From: Haplomitrium mnioides
Lineage: Eukaryota; Marchantiophyta; Haplomitriopsida; Calobryales
DNA: 30,239 bases
Assembly: GCA_049999725.1 (NCBI GenBank)
Contig: JBNGIS010019682.1
Coordinates: 1-30,239, forward strand
Direction: 5' to 3'
Positions 9,901 to 20,159 of this stretch are shown here, in pieces (the stretch's first letter is position 1; the number at the start of each line of letters is the position of its first letter). Position numbers and translations under genes: made by a program. The notes under the pieces were generated by a model, which saw only the letters and a program-made list of their open reading frames with translations, was not told where the DNA came from and searched no databases.

Positions 9901-12900
9901 TGCGTCCTGATACAGTATGCTACAGTTTCCAGATTGTCTAAATTATATGACTTGTCCATGGTATTCAAAGTCTAGAACACAGCAGCACCTTCATACCACA
10001 AGTTTTCATTTTCATTTTGTTGATGACCAGATTGATTTGAATGGGGTTCTTTGACAATATCTGTTTCTATCTGAACAAGGTGTGGGCTCTTTGTAGGTTG
10101 CAGAGAATGTAGCCCTGCAATATGGCATGTCAAAGAGTGAATTTTTGGATCCAGAAGCAGGGGATTTAGCAGTTCGCATGGCTTTAGGAGAAACACATAT
10201 TATTGCAGAAACCAAGCGAGCATTGAATAATGAGGGTGTAGATGTTGATGTCCTGGAAGCTGTTGCTTCAGGCAAAGTAGGGGAAGTTAAAAGAAGCAAT
10301 CGAGTGATATTGATCAAGAATCTACCATTTTCAACACTGGAAGCAGACTTGATAAAATTGTTTGGCACGTTTGGCACCTTGGGCAGAGCGATATTGCCCC
10401 CTACCAAAACTTTGGCACTGGTAAAGGTCCATTCATACTGTTTCAGAGCCCATTTGATCTTTTGAGGTCTAGCCTATTGTTGGCTGAAAGTTTTAGATTT
10501 ATAGAGTGTTTGCCTGCACTGTATCTTGATGGTGAGACTGTCGTCTTTCTAACAGGTTTGGCTACAAGACAGTCATGTAGCATTGATGATAGTTCTAAAC
10601 TCTTGGGCATTCTTATGGCAGGTTGAGTACTTGGAGGCGTCAGAGGCACGCAGGGCATTCAAAGGTCTAGCTTACAAAAGATTCAAGTACAAAAGTGATC
10701 TCTGCCATTGTATTTTTGTAAAAGTCATTGAGTTCATTTTGCATCCTACTTGGTGCTGGTCTCAAAGGGAGCTGAAAACTTTTGGGTGTTATGAACAATA
10801 TTTTGGCATGTACCAGTGAATAAGTATTTGTCCTCTATATATCTGTAGTGGTGGCTCTTGTCTGACTATCAGGCAACATCATGAATGAGTTTTCCTGTCA
10901 CTGATGAAAGTGCAACTTCCTCACTTAAAAACTGTGTGATTCACATCACATTGTGATGGTCGTGCTGTAAGTTGTTATAGTTGTGATGTGTGCTAGTTTT
11001 TTCTGAACTATTTCAACTTCCATCTGGTTACCATCAAGTGGTTGTTTTTTTCTTGCTTTTCTCCACATAGTCATTCATGGCTATTCTATACATTTATTTG
11101 TGATATGTGTAGGTTTTTCCTAGACTATTGCAGCTTCCATTTAAGTGTTGTTGTGGTTAGTTTTGCTCTCCACAACTTCATAACTAATAAAATTATACAT
11201 TTATGTGTCTTAGTCTAGAAAATTTCTCAGAGTGACGGCAGACCTTAGTTGAGGTATTAAATTTGCCTCTTGTAGCTGTAACACCTTCCAAATTATTTTT
11301 TCTAGCACTGCTGAATGATTTGGTCGTATCTAAGTCAAATAAGAGTGAGTATGGTTTGTAAACCTCTCACACGGAGTTCTTTTTCTCTTTTGGGGGAGAC
11401 TCAGTACCAGTTCTCTTTTTGGGGAAGACTACCAGCCACTGTCAGTTGTAGATAGTGCTTCTTCTCGGGTCCATTTTCAGCAAATTAAGTAAGCCCGTAA
11501 ATTATTCAGAAGACTCTTATGTCTTTGGTGCAAATGAGGCGTGACACTGCAATGGACAGAGTATTAAAAACAGATGGGAGGTTATTTTTTCCTCTTGTTT
11601 TATATTATGTGCATCAAGGACCTTAGATTTTTGTTGTTTGTGTGTAGGCATGTCCCGCTTTACTTAGAGTGGGCACCAGATAACATTTTGAAGGAAAACT
11701 CAACACACAATTTGCTGGAGGACACCAAAGCTGTACCTAAGGGTGTTGGAGTAGATCTGGTGAAAAGAGTGGAGCATGAGCAACATGTAATTGGATCATC
11801 CACAGATGATGTAGATTGTAATTCTGCTCAGGTAATTGCTTTCTATTTTCTAACTCATGCAAGTCTCTTGCCCAACTCTGTAGGTAATTTGTAGTCAATT
11901 ATTTTCTTGAGACCTTCAAATTTTTTTGTTATCTTTTTTTCTTATGAACTGGTCAACAGCATGATAGGTTCATTACTTTTGCAAATTTAATATTTTGGCA
12001 CTCTCATTTCAGGCACGTTCAGTTTTTGTGAAAAATCTCAATTTCTCAACTACAAAAGAAATTCTTGAAAAGCACTTCCAACAGCATCTGGGGCATGGAG
12101 CAGTTCTAAGTGTGACGGTGAGAACATTCTTGTATTTGAGACTAGAAATTTCTTTTCTAAGAGAGAATCAAGTCTAGACAATATGTTGCTGTAACAGAAA
12201 TAACACGTCTGCAAAATAATATTGTCTATACACAAGATTCACATGGCATCATTCCTTCTAGGCTAAAGCCATGTAGACCCTGGGATTTCTCCCTGCTTTT
12301 TACACAATTTGCTGATGCGGGTTTCTGATCTATTAGGAGGCACCAGGTATGGCCCACCTTGATATTCTTTGAGAGAGGAGAGAGTTTGGGGTCTCATAAC
12401 CTTCCAGCAAGTATGAGCAGGATAAAGTTGATTTTTTAGTTGTCAGATGGGTTGCATTTTAGACCACTGGAATTTGTGAGATCTATCTAGCTTTGATAAC
12501 AGAAACGCCTAAGGGTTCAGTACTCTTCGCTTGAGTTAACCTATTCTAAGGACATCCTATCCACTTGCATGTCAGCACACCTGCAGAGGAAGGTTAGCCT
12601 CATAAATGGGCCCTTCGCATTGCCCTAACCCCCAAAGTTCGTAGCATCCCCACTAGCTTTCAATAACCACTATGGACTATTGCAGCTTCCATTTATTTGT
12701 TTTTGTGGTTAGTTTTACTCTCCACATCTTCATAGCTATATAGCAATAACAATAGCTTGATTAAAATTTTGGATGAATATAGAGTTTTGAACGCTTGGCT
12801 ACGCTTTTTCATGTCTCAGGTTCATTGCAGGTGCACTGCACCTCTTAATTCTGTGTACACTAGCCAAGCCAGTAACATTGGGCAAATAGTTCACAGCAGA

Positions 12901-14373
12901 CTTTGTTTGGTCATCTCAAAAACATTCCATATCTTACAGGTGTCTTAAATTGGAAGAAAGGTGTAATTGAACTTGGAAATATCAGGGCAAACTGATGTAC
13001 TGTCTCTTTGTCATGAGAGATCCCCAGAAGAGTCTGCAATTTTGTTAGAAACGAATGATGTCAGCAGACAGATGTAGTGAACTTATAGAACTTCACATAT
13101 GTAATTCTGTGTACACTAGCCAAGCCAGTAACATTAGGCAAATAGTTCACAGCAGACTTTGTTTGGTCATCTCAAAAACATTCCATATCTTACAGGTGTC
13201 TTAAATTGGAAGAAAGGTGTAATTGAACTTGGAAATGATGTAGTGAACTTATAGAATTTCACATATGTACTAATTGATAATCCACACGCTGGCAACATGT
13301 ATCTGGTTGTCTTGATTCTTGGAAGCAAATTTTTCTGTGATCTTTAGGCTGAATTTTGAATGATGCTTGACCATATTTATTTACGTTCTGTGCAGATAAA
13401 AACAAAGCTGGCAAAAAACGGTAAAGTCCTCTCAATGGGATTTGGCTTTGTTGAGTTTAATAATCTGGTAACAGCTGCAGCTGTGTGCAAGCAACTGCAG
13501 GTATGTGTATCGCAACTAACAACTCTAACACATGCTGTTGTCAACTCTGTTTTTCATTGTTCATAATTGTTGTATTCTAAGCTGACGATTTTCTTCTTGA
13601 TGATACCCGAATGTTATCAGTCATTTATTGGCAAGATGGTTTTAACTTGGAAGCTGGATGGTGCATGGTTGTCTTTGGTAAATCAGGGCACTGTTCTGGA
13701 AGGTCATTCACTGGTCTTGCAATTGACTCATGGATCAAAGAGAAGAGCATCGGAGTCTCATGATCCAGTTAAGAAAGTGGAACAAAAGAAGAGCTCCACA
13801 AAAATTATTGTTAGAAATGTTGCCTTCGAAGCTACAAAGAAGGATTTGCAGCAGCTTTTCAACCCATTTGGCCAGGTCTGCTTTTCTCTACTGTGCTCCT
13901 GTTCTCATCTCATATCGTAAAGCACATGATTGAGAATCATTGAGGAGCTATGTAATTTTTACCTGAATGTACAGATCAAAAGTTTGAGATTGCCAAAGAA
14001 GTTTGATGGAAATCACCGCGGTTTCGCATTTGTGGAATTTATCACGAGGCAAGAGGCACAAAATGCTCATGATGCTCTCAAGAGCACTCACTTATATGGA
14101 CGTCATTTGGTACTCTCATCACTCTCCTGCTGTGTTATTATGCTGCTATTGTAACTTGGGTAACCGTACCAATTAAGTACTTGCTATATTATGTAGGTGT
14201 TGGAACAAGCCAAAGAAGGTGAGACCCTCGACGAGTTAAGAGCTCGGACTGCCTCCCAATTTTTGGCAGGTGAAGATGGTGTTGATTATGACAATGAAAA
14301 TCCACGAAAAAAGACCAAGTCATCAATTGTACTGGATGACACCAATTCTGCCTTCGGACAATTTTTGGAGTGA
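6915..14373 (+). CDS. MRD1: MRD1/RBM19 homologue, five-RRM pre-rRNA processing factor
   Basis: There are fifteen coding exons: 6915-6928, 7018-7128, 7244-7358, 7545-8422, 9170-9301, 9441-9533, 9791-9914, 10097-10420, 10622-10686, 11648-11831, 12013-12117, 13396-13500, 13687-13875, 13975-14109 and 14197-14373. Phases agree throughout, giving 917 codons (916 aa). RRM1 is at about residues 8-85 ([23 protein letters not shown]), and RRM2 at about 362-445 ([24 protein letters not shown]). RRM3 is at about 557-635 ([16 protein letters not shown]), RRM4 at about 681-765 ([23 protein letters not shown]) and RRM5 at about 787-862 ([24 protein letters not shown]). An acidic linker holds [13 protein letters not shown]. 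The block around [16 protein letters not shown] and MALGET is typical of the family. Yeast Mrd1 binds the pre-rRNA/U3 snoRNP and is needed for 18S rRNA maturation in the nucleolus. The first coding exon is only 14 nt, and the donor after exon 3 (GTTCGT) is weak. Confidence 0.94.
10930..11200 (+). repeat. Dispersed repeat family R, two adjacent copies in MRD1 intron 9
   Basis: A diverged copy (about 10930-11100) is followed by a better one (about 11098-11190) containing CCTAGACTATTGCAGCTTCC and TGGTTAGTTTTGCTCTCCAC. The second copy is nearly identical, over about 90 bp, to the reverse complement of 18626-18719. The family looks like a non-autonomous transposable element or a fragment of one. 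I found no terminal repeats or target-site duplications. Confidence 0.75.
12671..12740 (+). repeat. Repeat family R fragment in MRD1 intron 11
   Basis: The stretch shares GACTATTGCAGCTTCCATTT and TGGTTAGTTTTACTCTCCAC with the other copies. It agrees best with the reverse-strand copy at 20105-20157, with which it shares ATTTGTTTTTGTGG and the ACTCTCC variant. It is in the same orientation as MRD1. Confidence 0.7.
12846..13268 (+). repeat. Recent tandem duplication inside MRD1 intron 11
   Basis: The block 12846-12980 recurs at 13102-13236, 256 bp downstream, with one visible difference in 135 bp. The following segment 13073-13101 recurs after the second block with one difference. The second unit lacks the intervening 90 or so bases (about 12981-13072). 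The whole structure is intronic, so it should not change the protein. Confidence 0.88.
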
Positions 14374-15299
14374 AGGTACCCCGCGTAATTTGACCAAATT
14401 TGGGTTCGGAAAGTGAGTGAAAATTGTACAGGCGGTTAGTGACGAATTTTTGTCTATGCAACTAAAGGATTGCAAATTACATCCATGGGCTCGATCTCGC
14501 TGGCTTCGCTTTAAAACTATGCTCTTTGTTTGTGGCATTCACCCGAGCTGATGAACAGGTTCCGCATATCCATGCATATGTGCTGTGCTGACGACGACAC
14601 GTTTACGTTACCATTTTAATGTGTACTTATTGAATACGAAGTAAAGGTCATGAAATTTGAATATTTGTAGTTGATGGACTTCCCTTTCGTATGTTAAACC
14701 TTGTCCATGTATATTAGACTACGTTTGTCGAGAAAACCATATTTTGCATTCCCGATAATGACATGACAATACAGATTTTCTCTTCCGAACACACTCGATC
14801 ATGAACGAGTGGAACACTGAATGATCTCCATGTTGAAGTATCGCAACGAAATTATATTCAGTACAAAACCGATGAATACACACTGCAGACAAGCAACTAT
14901 TTCCCGCTGCTGTATGGCTGATCCTCTTCAATCCATCTTTTCCGATCTTTTGCCATGGACACCCTGCGATAATTTCTATCAGTAAATTAGGAACCACTAC
15001 AATCGAACATGACATAGCAATATTTACACTTGGTCGTGCTACAGAATCGTACACCAACACTAAATGACGATTCCTTTTGGATGCATCAGGAAATGTTGTT
15101 TCGACAGCATGAGCACCTGCTGTTAATAGCATGGCTTCAGCTCTTCCTATCAAATACAATTTTCATCATTGCATCCCATCGAGAAAGCCAAGGAACGGAA
15201 GAAAACAAAAAAAACGTAGCAGAGATACACAGATGCTAGAGAGACGTGAAACTTGACCTCAAAATTGGTCGTCAAACATTGGTTTCAGACGACGAAGTG
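14374..15299. other. Convergent 3' region between MRD1 and the next minus-strand ORF
   Basis: This should hold the MRD1 3' untranslated region. A minus-strand open frame of about 147 codons covers 14719-15159 (residues such as TAGAHAVETTFPDASKRNRH). It lacks an ATG at its start and matches nothing I know, so it may be chance, a decayed exon, or 3' untranslated sequence of the ORF at 15300-15797. I see nothing else. Confidence 0.4.
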
Positions 15300-15797
15300 T
15301 CAAAATACAATGCGGAACTTCGGCCCTTTAGATTCAGCGTCGGGGGACGAACGGATTTCCCAGCGACAGGGCTCTAAATGGTCAGAAACAGAGCAATATC
15401 CAGAGAGAGTCACATCCTCACTAGTCTCAACCGACCCAAACTCAAAAACTGATGTCTCCGAGGGGAACGACCCACAACTTTGAGGTGATGGAACAACTGC
15501 ATTCTCTTTCAAATCAGATTCACTCGAAGAAAGCTTGGGCGCCGCTTCTTTCTCAGAATCCGCCGTCCTTGCGCTCCCGCTCCGCCATCCCCACAACCCC
15601 ATCGCCAACCCCACCTTATCCCCCGTCTCAACGCCAACCCTATGTTTCAATGTGCTTACGGAAAAGACATGAAATGTAATCCCAGTTTTAAGCCTAGAAC
15701 GTACATAAACCATGCAAGCGACCGTTGTACCGCCGCCATTTTGTAAGTAGAATCCATGATATATCTCCCGTGAATCTTGTGTAGTTTCCTTGACCAT
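15300..15797 (-). CDS. Hypothetical protein or terminal exon, unrecognised
   Basis: From the ATG at 15797 the frame encodes 165 aa ending GPKFRIVF-stop. The open frame continues upstream to an in-frame TGA at 15903-15905, and that stretch (NCGARPRILFHQPF, VLGKRTLT) also looks protein-like. It may therefore be the last exon of a spliced gene, with acceptors possible near 15838-15863. Within it are YHGFYLQNGGGTTVACMVYV, then TLKHRVGVETGDKVGLAMGL followed by WGWRSGSAR, a Ser/Glu-rich low-complexity part and a C-terminal CRWEIRSS. The first half could be beta-strand rich. I cannot name a family. It is convergent with MRD1. Confidence 0.5.
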   Translation of the reverse strand: MVKETTQDSREIYHGFYLQNGGGTTVACMVYVRSRLKTGITFHVFSVSTLKHRVGVETGDKVGLAMGLWGWRSGSARTADSEKEAAPKLSSSESDLKENAVVPSPQSCGSFPSETSVFEFGSVETSEDVTLSGYCSVSDHLEPCRWEIRSSPDAESKGPKFRIVF

Positions 15798-15905
15798 TGT
15801 GAGAGTTCTTTTGCCCAGAACAGTGGTAGGCTGATTGAAAGGCTGATGAAACAAAATTCTAGGGCGTGCGCCACAATTGTGTGAATAGTTTTCAGATGAC
15901 GTTCA

Positions 15906-17390
15906 CATCTCTATGGCTGGGAACCCTCTCAACAAATACTAATCGTTATGCTTCTGTAAAGACTGAGAATGTTTATCGACGTTATGAGGAAAAGAGTGTT
16001 TTCAGCAGCTGAAACAAATAGACTGGATTCAGTGACTGCAACTCTTGTCAGAATTGACACAACCATCTACTTCACCCATGCTCCGACAACTAAATCAATT
16101 TTAATACTACTACAGTAATCATCTTGATGGCAAGCTTTTGGAGAATCCAGTGGAAACCAAGTGTTCCAAAATCCTAGATCCCCAGGCTGAAAACTAGGGC
16201 TTGCTGCAGCAGCCACAAAATCAGAACCGAACTCCAAACTACTATTGGACGCTGGAATATACTGTCATTTCCACCAACCTGCTGGTTTGCCTGTAAGATG
16301 ACAATGACAGGAGCAGTGTCAGCTTGAAACTAATATTATTAACATCACCATTGATTCCACCTGGCTAATATTCTACCTCGACTTCTGGCGAATTTGTACA
16401 GTTTTAAACTAAAGACAACGGGAATAACTGGAAGCCTACGTCATCCATGACCACCAGCAAGAAAAAATACAATATACTGTCATCAGGTTATCATTAGTAC
16501 ATCAAAAAATTAGACCAGAAATTTACGTGAAGACTTCATCCAGTTTACAGGTCCAATGGGGAATGGAAACACTGTGGCTCACCGAGAAAGCACAGATGAA
16601 AGCTGCAATAGCAAACATGCAAAGTAAGGTGATCCCAAGTTTAATTTTTGCACGCTGTCTAACTGCTGACTTAAAGTGCCGTCAGGCACAAGAAACAGAA
16701 TTCTAGCAGGGTGCCTTTTGAAACATGATATTCCTCATAAGTTTCCACAGAGACAGAAAAAACTTGAGCTCCATAACTATCATTCAAATGGTACAGTTCC
16801 ATTTAAGGTAGAGACAGCCAACCTCAAAGAAAGGAAAACAACGAGACAGGAAACTACCTACTGAACGTGCCGAAAGTGCTATCCTGGTGATTTCCTTTAA
16901 TTTAGCTCGGGCATATCCCCAGAATGAACTGGAAGAATTCAAGTCTGGTATTCATTATGACATCTTTTCCTTGAATATAACTCATGCTCTGCTGTAGCTC
17001 CCCATTGATGCACATTGGACTCCTTCACCTAGCTGTCAGAATTTCGACACCCACATTTGCAAATCTCCTTGCCAGAAGACCAATTTACAATCAGGAAAAA
17101 AGAAAATCATGATAACCAGAGTCTGGAGTTACATGGATCTCTAAAACTTTGGCCAGCAAGGCAAACTTCACCAAATCTGACTGCCAGGTACGCAATTATT
17201 GGATAGGAAAGTGCAACCCACCACAGTTCTGTAAATAGATGGCATGCACAAAAAACTAAGAAAATGAGAAATTTTGGATCAAACTACATTCTAGCATCTC
17301 TAGTCCTAAAAATCAGCCTGGAAGCAGGCCTACAAAGTAGCTACATCACATTGGACAATGTGGAATCTATGGCTATTCTTCAATCGTACT
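15906..17390. other. Non-coding stretch, nothing recognised
   Basis: Frames are short in both directions, with no splice-site-bounded coding segment I could support and no structured RNA I recognise. It may be intron of a gene whose last exon is the 15.3-15.8 kb ORF, or plain intergenic sequence. Confidence 0.4.
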
Positions 17391-17491
17391 GCCCCGATGT
17401 CAAATTTGTTTATCAAATGAACTAGTGAACATAACCTTCCTTAATTTTACAGCCCCCATGTAAAATTTCTTTATTAAATGAACTAGAAAAC
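17391..17491. repeat. Imperfect direct repeat spaced by about 61 bp
   Basis: A unit of about 40 bp at 17391-17430 recurs at 17452-17491. Both contain a GCCCC start, AATTT and AAATGAACTAG. It is a local duplication in non-coding sequence with no visible function. Confidence 0.7.
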
Positions 17492-17749
17492 TTCTGATGT
17501 CGGTTGCCAAAAACTGAGATCCCTAGTAAAGCCTTGAAAGTGTATAGATATTCTTTTATATATTCGATTATGTTATTAGAAAATTAAATTATTAAAGAGT
17601 AAAAATTACATATGCACATCATATTTTGTTATGAATTTCACTCCAAGAAAACCATCTTACTGTTAAATAAATTATATATATTATGCAAGGAAATCCAGAT
17701 ATTAAGCAAGTTCAAAACTTCTCTTCAACTCTCATTTATAGTCATACAG

Positions 17750-17975
17750 ATGCGGAGAGTGAAACATTCCACAAAAACCAATGATGTTAACCAAATGGAA
17801 GCTGCAATAGTCTAGGAAAAACCCACAGATTTTAACTACTGCACCATAACATGCAGCCTTAGCAATGTTGTGTCAATCACAAAGTTTCAGACCAATCAGC
17901 CTCATCATGTGTAGCAGCCACAACTCCCTGCTGGTTTCATCGAGCTCCAACAGCAGGTCCAGATCAATCTTTGTA
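17750..17975 (-). repeat. Repeat family R copy
   Basis: The plus strand shows GGAAGCTGCAATAGTCTAGG, the reverse complement of the family core, then a TGCAGCCT..GCAATG..GTGTCA block and the GCAGCCACAACTCCCTG segment. A minus-strand open stretch within it (IDLDLLLELDETSRELWLL) looked like an exon until the repeats were aligned. It is the longest copy I can trace. Confidence 0.65.
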
Positions 17976-18214
17976 ATGAGTTTCTGTACTTTCCAGAAGT
18001 AATGGGAAACTCAGCCATGATGTTTCCTAGCACTCCACCAGGAATTCAAACTCTCACTTAGTATAGTAGCACCAAAACACAGCAGGTAGGAGGTAGATTG
18101 AGAATTTTGACCAAGGCACTGTATCATTCTCATATGATGAACAAGTGGTTGTGTTTCAGTTTTTGACTTCAATTGTCCAACAGACCTGGTCAAGAAGAAG
18201 CTTAAGACAACAGT

Positions 18215-18385
18215 CATGAAGACCTTGACAGTGAAAATAACCAAACAAACATTCTGATAGCTAACCAGTTGGAAGTTGGAACAGTCTAGGAAAACCTGCA
18301 TACAGGAAACCTACCATCCTGTAGATTGCAGCTTCAAAATCAGTCACAACCTCATCAAGTGTGGCAAAGACAAGTTGCCACTGTT
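18215..18385 (-). repeat. Diverged repeat family R copy with an exon-like segment
   Basis: It shares GTCTAGGAAAA with the other copies. The stretch at 18315-18380, which reads WQLVFATLDEVVTDFEAAI between good splice signals, aligns with non-coding parts of the 17750-17975 and 18626-18760 copies. The open frame may be a remnant of what the ancestral element encoded, or chance. Confidence 0.55.
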
Positions 18386-18625
18386 GAATAATTAAATTAG
18401 AACTCAGCCAATTAGCACTGGCTGCAGGAAGCACCTTGCTGAAGAGGAAAAACAAACTCCACAAAAATGTGTGATAACAGGATGGCAATGCTCCCTTTCG
18501 AGGTACAGCAGAATCGCAAGGCTCCCTTGTGAGCAATAAGCAGAAAACACAAGCAATGCAGGAATGGTGAGATGCCAGAGATTGCAAATGAGGATGAAAT
18601 AATCTTCTCCGCCCTAGATTTATAT

Positions 18626-18760
18626 ACATTAGTTATGAAGTTGTGGAGAGCAAAACTAACCACAACAACAATTAAATGGAAGCTGCAATAGTCTAGGAAA
18701 AACCTACACATATCACAACTGTGCACGCATAGAGTGCAGCCTGGACAATGTGGTGTCAGA
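18626..18760 (-). repeat. Repeat family R copy nearly identical to one in MRD1 intron 9
   Basis: The reverse complement of 18626-18719 matches 11098-11190 with only one or two visible differences over about 90 bp. It is flanked by a short local duplication containing CCCTAGATTTATATACA at about 18612 and 18761. The high identity suggests recent copying. Confidence 0.8.
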
Positions 18761-19230
18761 CCCTAGATTTATATACAGTATACAATACCAGCAATGTGCT
18801 GGGAAACTATTGGCACCCAGCTCTAAATCTAATGAACTTGGTCAGCACCTGGAACCGAGCAGGTGCTGACTAATTTGCATGTGGACAAACAAGCAGCTCA
18901 ATATGCACCTTAGCTGATTCAACTCCTTGCAAACTCATGCAGACGACTGCATGCATTTGCCCGTATTTACTCCTTGAGACAAAAACATTACATGTCTCAG
19001 GAAGCTTCTTGGTGATGACACGTGGGACCTCCAAGAGCTGCTGCGTCAACCCATTAAATTCTCCTCTAAAATAGTTATCCTAAACTAAGTTAGGAGAAGC
19101 AATATGCAAGACAATTCTCTTCACAGATGTGATCCTCCCAGGATCAATTCTCCCACTCTGTTCCAGCAACAAAATGTTGAGCTCAATCTCAATTTCAGCA
19201 GCAACAATGGTGAGCTGCTTCTCAATTTCC

Positions 19231-19275
19231 AACAGCCACAACTCCCTGATGACATCATCAGCAGGTCAAGATCAC
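19231..19275 (-). repeat. Repeat family R fragment
   Basis: The fragment shares CAGCCACAACTCCCTG and AGCAGGTC(A/C)AGATCA with the 17.9 kb copy. It covers only one end of the family unit. Confidence 0.5.
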
Positions 19276-19323
19276 TGGCTCTGCTATGTCATTTAGGAGG
19301 TCAGAGAATCTCCACTCCTGGGG

Positions 19324-19358
19324 CTTTTCGAGGGTTATTCTATATAGCCCCCGAAAAG
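19324..19358. repeat. GC-rich inverted repeat (hairpin)
   Basis: Arm CTTTTCGAGGG (19324-19334) faces CCCCCGAAAAG (19348-19358), pairing at 10 of 11 positions around a 13-base loop. The surrounding 300 bp repeats AATAGCC-like words on both strands and may be part of an unidentified small element. Confidence 0.5.
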
Positions 19359-20104
19359 TACCTCACCACAGGGCTAAAAGCTATCCATCCAATAGCCTTG
19401 TGCTATATTTTGAAAACTAGCTCGCTTTCTATTGACAGGGCAATAGAGCTCTGCTTTGTTGGAGCTGAAAAATAGTGCCCGCACATCCACGTAGTCTCAC
19501 CTAGTACAGCTTCCACGGTTGGGGATGTTATTATAGCCTGCCGGCTATTCAAACTTCGTAGAAAAAAACTGCCAAAAACTGCCAAATAGACCTTGGAATA
19601 GCCCCTGTGCGGTGGAAATGCTCTCGGTGGGCTAACCTGCAGAGGGACACTTAACTACAAAAAATCCACTTCAGATACAACAAATCCGTGAGCAAACTTA
19701 TCATGGCTGACGCTCAGTTTTCAGGAATGGCAGATCCAGAAACAACCCAGAAACAACCCAAAAATAACCACGACATATGTAACCTGCATCACTACAGATA
19801 TTTTAACATGGGTTATTGATGGGAGGTCGTAAGGTGCAAATTGTAAAGAGTACAATCCTAAGCAAACTTGAATTACCACTGTACTGTGATGTTCACAGAA
19901 CTAACCAGACTACATAAAGCTGCATCAGACTACTTTTAAAACATTCAGCAAGGCGTTAGCCAGATCATGCTTCATTTCTCTCATCACCTGCAGCTTTCAT
20001 CTTTACAAAAAATGATAAAAGGAGTAATATAACCAAAGAAACCCAGAATTCGGATTCTGACAGTCACACATCAAGATACAAGCAGATGATGAAAACTAAA
20101 TAGA

Positions 20105-20157
20105 TATAGTTATTAAGTTGTGGAGAGTAAAACTAACCACAAAAACAAATAAATGGG
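20105..20157 (-). repeat. Repeat family R fragment
   Basis: The reverse complement contains TTTGTTTTTGTGGTTAGTTT and ACTCTCCACAACTTAATAAC. It belongs with the 12671-12740 copy in MRD1 intron 11, in the opposite orientation. Confidence 0.65.
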
Positions 20158-20159
20158 AA

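Noticed and set aside
17880-17970. Apparent minus-strand exon (IDLDLLLELDETSRELWLL)
   Set aside because: It lies inside a repeat family R copy and has a degenerate relative at 19.25 kb with broken frames.
18315-18380. Apparent 22-codon minus-strand exon (WQLVFATLDEVVTDFEAAI) with good splice sites
   Set aside because: It aligns with non-coding parts of other repeat family R copies at 17.85 and 18.65 kb, so it is more likely part of the repeat than a gene exon.
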